DNA from: Lumnitzera littorea
Taxonomy: Eukaryota; Streptophyta; Magnoliopsida; Myrtales; Combretaceae
Direction of reading: 5' to 3'
Length of the DNA stretch: 64,000 bases
Assembly: GCA_024138015.1 (NCBI GenBank)
Contig: JAMXBB010000002.1
Coordinates: forward strand, 13,492,118-13,556,117
Part shown: piece by piece, positions 59,150 through 64,000 of the stretch
Numbering within the stretch: position 1 is the stretch's first letter
How the letters are laid out: each line of letters starts with the position of its first letter
Position numbers and translations under genes: made by a program
Notes under the pieces: generated by a model
Seen by the model: the letters and a program-made list of their open reading frames with translations, nothing else
Told to the model about the DNA's origin: nothing
Databases searched by the model: none

Positions 59150-60955
59150 TCGAGCCAAACCGAGCTGTGAAGCTTTCTTCAAATTTCCAAGCTGATTTTG
59201 ACACACAAAATCCGAGCTATCTTGGTGCCGATCCATTGAGTGCAACGACCAAGCTGTTTCGTGCAAGAACTTCAAATTTACTGAGCCGAAAATTGTCTAA
59301 CTGAGCTGTTGCTCAACTTGTCATGGTGGAGTTTAGGTGCTGAACAATATACCGTGTATGCCGAAGGAACCGAATTGTACTATTGCCTATACCTAAACTG
59401 AACTGCCTTTCACTAAGATTGCCGATCAGCTGTAAATGGACAATTGACAAAGCGGCGTGCTGCTTTGATTAATTATTGCCGAGGCCAAGCTCTGCTATAT
59501 GATTGTTGAGCTAGTTTCTTTGAAGTAATGAAGTGAACTTAGTCAATGAATTCCAGTCCGAGCTGCTTTGTAATTTGAGCTAGTTGAAGAACTACCGAAC
59601 TGAAGAACTATAATGTCTAAACGGAGCTGACGCGTGTATGCTGCTGTATCTGCCGAGTAGAAAATTCAACGAAGAGAATTGTCCGAGCTAATTAAATTGT
59701 CTGTACTGCTCTAAATTGGATGAATAGTGTTGACGCCGAGTTGTCGTAATCCTTAGCCAAGCTGCTTTGCTCCTAATCGTTGCCAAGCTCTCAAGTTGTC
59801 AACGTTCGAATTGCCGAACTGAAATTGTTGCTATACCGAGTTCACATGGTGCCAATCCGAGCTACTTGTGTGTGTCAGAGCTGAATTAGTTTCAGTTGTC
59901 TGAGCTGCTGTTAATTGAAGACCCAATACCGAATAGTCGTGAAGGACAACTCAGATCCAAGCTGCTGATCTGTCAAGCTGTTGCAAGCTCCATCCAGTGC
60001 CGAGTCGACTAAGTTTATGCTGTTGTATATGGAATCCAAACTGAGGTCGTGAACATTGTCCGAGCCGAAGTCAAGTTCTGAGCTGTTGCAGCAAGTCTTG
60101 AGCTAAACTATAAGTGAAGTGCTGAATCGAGCTGACGAAGTGTATCCGAGCTGTTTCGTGAACTGCCGAAGTGAACTCTACATCCGAGCTTAGTACACCT
60201 AGCCGAACCGAACCAAGTGAAGCCGAACTTACACATCCGAGCTCTCTATTGAAGTGTAGAGGTGAAGAAGAGTGCCGAGCTGATTGAACTTTGTTGAACT
60301 GTGCCGAGCTGTCCAGTACACCTGTGCTGTCGTATCTGAATTAAAGATTGAACAGGTGCAACTCAAAGTGCCGATCTATTTAGTGTACCGACCCTTATAG
60401 AATTACGATCAGAGCTACTGTAACTAATTAATGAACTGAGTTGTCTTGTTGTTGAAATGCCGAGCCGACCTTTTTTTTCCCCAACTAATTGCCGGAGTGG
60501 GATCCTTTGTTTATCCGAGCTGCGAACTTCAACTAGGCTTACGTGCAAATTGTCTTCAAGTTGCCGAGCTGATTTAAGTGTCTAAGCTGAACCATCAGTT
60601 TTATGACCGAGTTATCGCAATTTAGCCTAGTTGAATTTCCTTCAAGTTGCTAAGCTAATCCTAGCTTATCCGAGCTCTTGGTTAAACTGCAGAAGTGAAG
60701 TAATAATCCATGCCGTTAAATAATTTGCTAAGCTGAATTAATTGTAGTCGTCTGAGACCGAGCTGCTGCGATCCAACGTCCCGAGCTGCATGAGAAAGAG
60801 TAGGATTGTGCTGTGCTGTTGTTTCTTAGTCTGCTACGAATGTTCCGAGGCCAAGCTATCTGAGCTGTCGCAAACGTACATCACATTGTTGAGACCAAGC
60901 TGCTGCAAAGAAAGGCGATACAGAGCTACTGTTTTCCTTGTTTTGCCGAGCTAAA
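59150..60955 (+). repeat. Dispersed CCGAGCT motif array in F
   Basis: Exact CCGAGCT begins at 59160, 59212, 59558, 59683, 59857, 60146, 60184, 60237, 60275, 60304, 60515, 60564, 60670, 60758, 60781 and 60946, all on the element's sense strand. Many one-base variants (CCAAGCTG, CTGAGCTG, CCGAACTG) fill the gaps and extend to about 61700. No steady period and no open frame. Confidence 0.8.
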
Positions 60956-61835
60956 TTGCAACCGATATCCAAACTCTAAGCTACAACGATCCAAAGTGCC
61001 GAACTGAACTACTCAATAGAAGTAATCGTGAAGAGTATGTGCTAAAGATTGAATTACCAAGCAAGTTAGTGTGCGGGCTGAACTGAAGATAATTCCTATT
61101 CAAGCTCCTCTGTGAGATTTGTCTGAGGTGCTCAATTCAAGAATTGTAGCGTGTGAAGTGTGGGATTCATCTTTACCTGAGTGGCCTGTAGCCGAACTAA
61201 TACTGCAAATCCGAGCCATTTGAATTACTGTCATGCTAAGCTACCTTAGAAACTTCAGTTTTAAGTCCGTGAACTGTACAGAGCTGACTTAAATGTTTAT
61301 ATAAGCTGCAAGTGTATCTTCATGTTCGAGGTGATTCTAGTGTCTGAGCTGCTGTGACTAAGTGCTTGCTGTACTGTTTTGATCGTTAACTATTGTTAAG
61401 CTGTTCTATCGTGTCCGAACTAAAGTTTGACGAATGAACAAAGTGCTGATTCTACAGCCGCAGTATGGACCAAAGTGTTAGTGTGCGAGGTTAGTTTCTT
61501 TAAGTGTTTATAGCAGCTGTGTTCTGTTTAAATTGTGCGGCTGAGTTCGCCTTTCAAGTCGCCGAGCCAACAAGTGTCGTCCGAGTTGTCGTAAATCAAG
61601 TACCACGCTGCTGCGAGGAACACAATTACTGAGCTCACAGTTGCTGTTTTACTGTCTAAACTGAGCTTGAGAATCCGAGCAGCCGTGGTCTTAAAGAATT
61701 TGCTAAATTGGTGAAAAGCTTGATCCCTACAATATGGCAAGAGAGCTGAATTTTTGCAATGCAGCTGTGGAGAAGTTTTACATCAAGGGAAGATTTGAAT
61801 AAGGTATTATATTAATCCAAAATAATCACTATCCT

Positions 61836-62420
61836 GTGAATTTCATCTCCGAAATTGTTGTTGGAAGATTGGGTTATGAAACTATAAACCACTTAAATCT
61901 GTCTGACTTTATTTATAATGATGAAGTGATTCGAGCGATAAAGCAAGTAAAAGTAGCCTTCTCCATTAACAAATTTCAAGATGAAGTTTTATTTGATGTT
62001 ACCGACATTGATGATTGTTATATGTGTTTGAGTTCTCCATGAAAGACAAGCCATAACTTGAGCTACACAGCCTTGAAAAATACTTATTCCTTCTATGACA
62101 TAGAACGAGTTGTGCTCCATCCTATCTCCTTGACTAATTTTGAAGATGACTTAAGGATTGTTAAGACTTCAATAGAAAGATGGAGAGCTAAAAAGAAAAT
62201 CCCCGTAGAAGCCATCAAGGAGGAAGAAGAAGTCGATGAAGGGATTATTACACCATTTATGGTAATCGAAGAGGAAACTAGTTGTGAGGAAGTGGATGAG
62301 GTAATGACTACTAAAAATGAGGTTAAGGAGCAATTTGAGCTTCTACATATTCAGGCCTTCCGAGCCCATGCCATGTTTGAACTTAAAGTTGTGCTATTCC
62401 TTTTAGTTGATAGCTACTAG
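61836..62420 (+). pseudogene. F gypsy protease fragment and linker
   Basis: One frame runs from 61836 to 62420 with a single TGA at 62040-62042, where gypsy proteases usually have Trp. Before it, ISEIVVGRLGY and VKVAFSINKFQDEVLFDV match the second half of the gypsy aspartic protease; after it, NTYSF with RVVLHPISL matches the segment after the domain. The active-site Asp half is absent. An acidic tail (EEEEVDEGI, EEETSCEEVDEV) follows. It is a leftover of a once complete gag-pol, in the sense direction of F. Confidence 0.72.
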
Positions 62421-62663
62421 AATTACTTAGGGATAATTGATAAGGTACATGATGAGCGAAGAAAAGGGTATCTAATGAAGAGCATGGTTGATCATGCTCA
62501 TGATGAGTGAAAAGAGCATCAGATTATATTTGTCTTGATCATTATGTTGAGTTGTTGTAGTTTGCTTTTATTTTACTCTTGTAGATTTGTTTTTTATCCA
62601 AGTGAAAGTTGCAGTAATCACTTGTTAAGTTTCCAAGTCAAAACTTTTTCAAGAGGAGGATGA
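62421..62663 (+). other. F 3' untranslated part with polypurine tract
   Basis: AT-rich, with ATGATGAG words repeated (62440-62515) and AAGAGGAGGATGA at 62651-62663 as the probable polypurine tract. Confidence 0.6.
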
Positions 62664-63184
62664 TGATAGGATTCGGGGTACTGATCCCACTAAATGCCAA
62701 AGCCGAACTTGTTTACTACTCCCATGGATATCTCATTTGATCACTCATTTTTGTTTTTGTTATTTAGACATATTATTTCTTGTATTTTTCCTAAATTACT
62801 CTTATGTTTATTTTGTATTTACAGGAATGCTACTAGGGCATCTTTTTAGTCATTTTATTTACAAGTTTGCCATTATATATAAATAGAGCACATATATAGG
62901 GTTTTAGCTAGACTTGATATTTTTTAATGAAAAACCCTTGAGACTTTCTCTCTTAGAAAACTCTCTTCTTCTCACTCTTATCAATCCCTTTAATAAAGAT
63001 TATGGTGAGCAACCTTATTACTTGGACCGGTGGATCACATCTGGTGAGTCTTAAGCCATGTTAGATCTTGTTGGTACATCATATCCGGCTCGATAGCCCA
63101 CGGATTTGTTAAACCCCCTAGTTTATTTTCTTGTTTTTGTTCTTTGTGGTACCTCTCTGTGTGTACAACCCTAAAGATGCATCA
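62664..63184 (+). repeat. F LTR2
   Basis: 521 bp, ends GATGCATCA, followed by the target duplication ATCAA. Confidence 0.88.
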
Positions 63185-63189
63185 ATCAA

Positions 63190-63577
63190 AGATGCAAGGT
63201 AGATGCGATCAGACCCAAGTTGTCTTAAGACCTTAGGAGGAGGGCCATTGTGTCGGCTCCAAACGTAATGGGGTAACCACAGTTCGAGGTTGATTAGGCC
63301 ACCCCACTCAAGCTTGATGTTACCATTAAAAATGTTCTTTAACAAGTAAGGTCACAAAGCTTAAAGACCTTTTAGAATCTACCTTAATTGTATATATTCC
63401 CCTTTGAGCTTGAGTTAATACACTACTCTTAAGAATTGTAACCCTACTAATCGATCAAGAGTTTTAATGGAATCAAGTTTTTGAAAATTATAGTAGGGTT
63501 GCAACTTAGGGAGTAATGCATTAACCTAAACAATCCTAACATTTGCATATTTTCACATACTTCCCTTTGTTGCATTG
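63190..63577 (+). other. A7 leader after F
   Basis: Matches the A6 leader to about 63395, then diverges. No gene. The minus ORF 63118-63345 is a shadow. Confidence 0.6.
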
Positions 63578-63832
63578 ATGACTAATTCTTGTCCAAAATT
63601 ATATAGACCTAAAATGGCAAAAAACCAAACAAATAATCGGGGGAATGATAGGCTACAGGACATATCCAAGATTTGTGAGCAAATGCTAAGAGATGAGATC
63701 ACTTACTTGAAGGAAAAGCTTGAATGTTCTAAGGCTCACAACCAAGCCTTAAGATCCCTTCTAGCACAGGTCATTAGGAATACCTATGAGATGATAGAGG
63801 ACCTTAAGGCTCATATACGACACTTAATGTAA
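63578..63832 (+). CDS. A7 small coiled-coil ORF, unrecognised
   Basis: First ATG at 63578 gives 84 residues. A possible second start (MAKNQTNNRGND) lies about twelve codons on. The rest (ISKICEQMLRDEITYLKEKL, ECSKAHNQALRSLLAQVI) has Leu/Ile at heptad-like spacing and is probably a coiled coil. It lies where ORF1 starts in A6, but the sequences do not match. It may be an alternative ORF1 of this copy or a fragment of it; it is intact, unlike other family-A frames here. Confidence 0.4.
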   Translation: MTNSCPKLYRPKMAKNQTNNRGNDRLQDISKICEQMLRDEITYLKEKLECSKAHNQALRSLLAQVIRNTYEMIEDLKAHIRHLM

Positions 63833-64000
63833 GGTTTTTTCCAATTCACAGAGCCTAGAATAAATATCCAATTTAAGAATAAATGTTAGGTCCTTTACCT
63901 TTCACTTCTGTATTTTGATTTTTCAAATTAACAAAATCCTCTTTAATTCATTGTTCTTCTTTCCCTATTATTTCCTTCTTTGTGAATAATCTTTCAATAA
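63833..64000 (+). other. A7, end of window
   Basis: AT-rich, no feature seen. Confidence 0.5.

Larger units (their letters stand above)
57677..63184 (+). mobile_element. F: non-autonomous LTR element with CCGAGCT-rich interior
   Basis: 5.5 kb; LTRs 57677-58198 and 62664-63184 (522 and 521 bp), TGATAGGATTCGGGG start, and a perfect target duplication ATCAA (57672-57676, 63185-63189). The primer site is of tRNA-Met type; the purine-rich AAGAGGAGGATGA precedes LTR2. The interior has no gag, RT or integrase. It holds a motif-rich non-coding segment and a piece of a gypsy protease. It resembles a LARD-type element that relies on a helper. Confidence 0.88.
57454..64000 (+). mobile_element. A7: family-A internal region, split by F and leaving the window
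   Basis: 57454-57676 and 63185-64000 continue each other and match the A6 leader (49453-49840), including the GATTAGGCCACC word and a CTTAAAGACCTTTT word. Gag and pol, if present, lie beyond 64000. Confidence 0.75.

Overview
The window is nuclear DNA from a flowering plant, probably a eudicot; the species cannot be named. It is AT-rich and almost wholly made of decayed, nested LTR retrotransposons. Only one reading frame, at the extreme left (1-459), looks like the end of an ordinary host gene. No rRNA, tRNA, CRISPR or bacterial-type operon was seen.

The dominant family, called family A here, is a Ty3/gypsy element of the Tat (Ogre-like) type. It has LTRs of about 2.4-3.0 kb and a primer site matching the 3' end of tRNA-Arg. 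Its gene order is an extra ORF1, gag, protease, RT, RNase H, an additional archaeal-type RNase H, then integrase. Copies: A1 (solo LTR, 4160-6859, TSD ATTAT); A3 (near-complete minus-strand element, 7226-26674); A2 (solo LTR inside A3's 3' LTR, 8633-11076); A4 (solo LTR, 27614-30177, TSD ATACT); A5 (minus solo LTR, 32747-42390, interrupted); A6 (49.0-57.4 kb, ORF1 and gag but no pol) and A7 (from 54960 or 57454, leaving the window on the right).

Other elements are B1 (17005-19959, solo LTR inside A3) and B2 (26675-31310, truncated copy split by A4); D (31.33-48.95 kb, tRNA-Met primer site, gag only); C (31943-47000, Athila-like, tRNA-Asp primer site, no pol, inserted in the TATA box of D's LTR); H (35010-41612, minus, a structurally complete gypsy element with TSD TAAGC, inserted in A5); and F (57677-63184, TSD ATCAA, non-autonomous, inserted in A7). 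Removing them in order gives D containing C containing A5 containing H, a four-level nest.

All coding regions carry stops or lost catalytic residues, so no element here looks autonomous. The most interesting signals are non-coding and shared by family-A LTRs. (1) A Pol III-like A-box/B-box module resembling tRNA-Arg, the same tRNA the primer site matches. (2) A hairpin with 15-nt arms and a constant 5-nt loop about 180 nt from the LTR end. (3) A copy of the first half of the primer site 25-28 nt beyond that hairpin. (4) A double G-box palindrome. Element F adds a 1.8 kb stretch with at least 16 same-strand copies of CCGAGCT.
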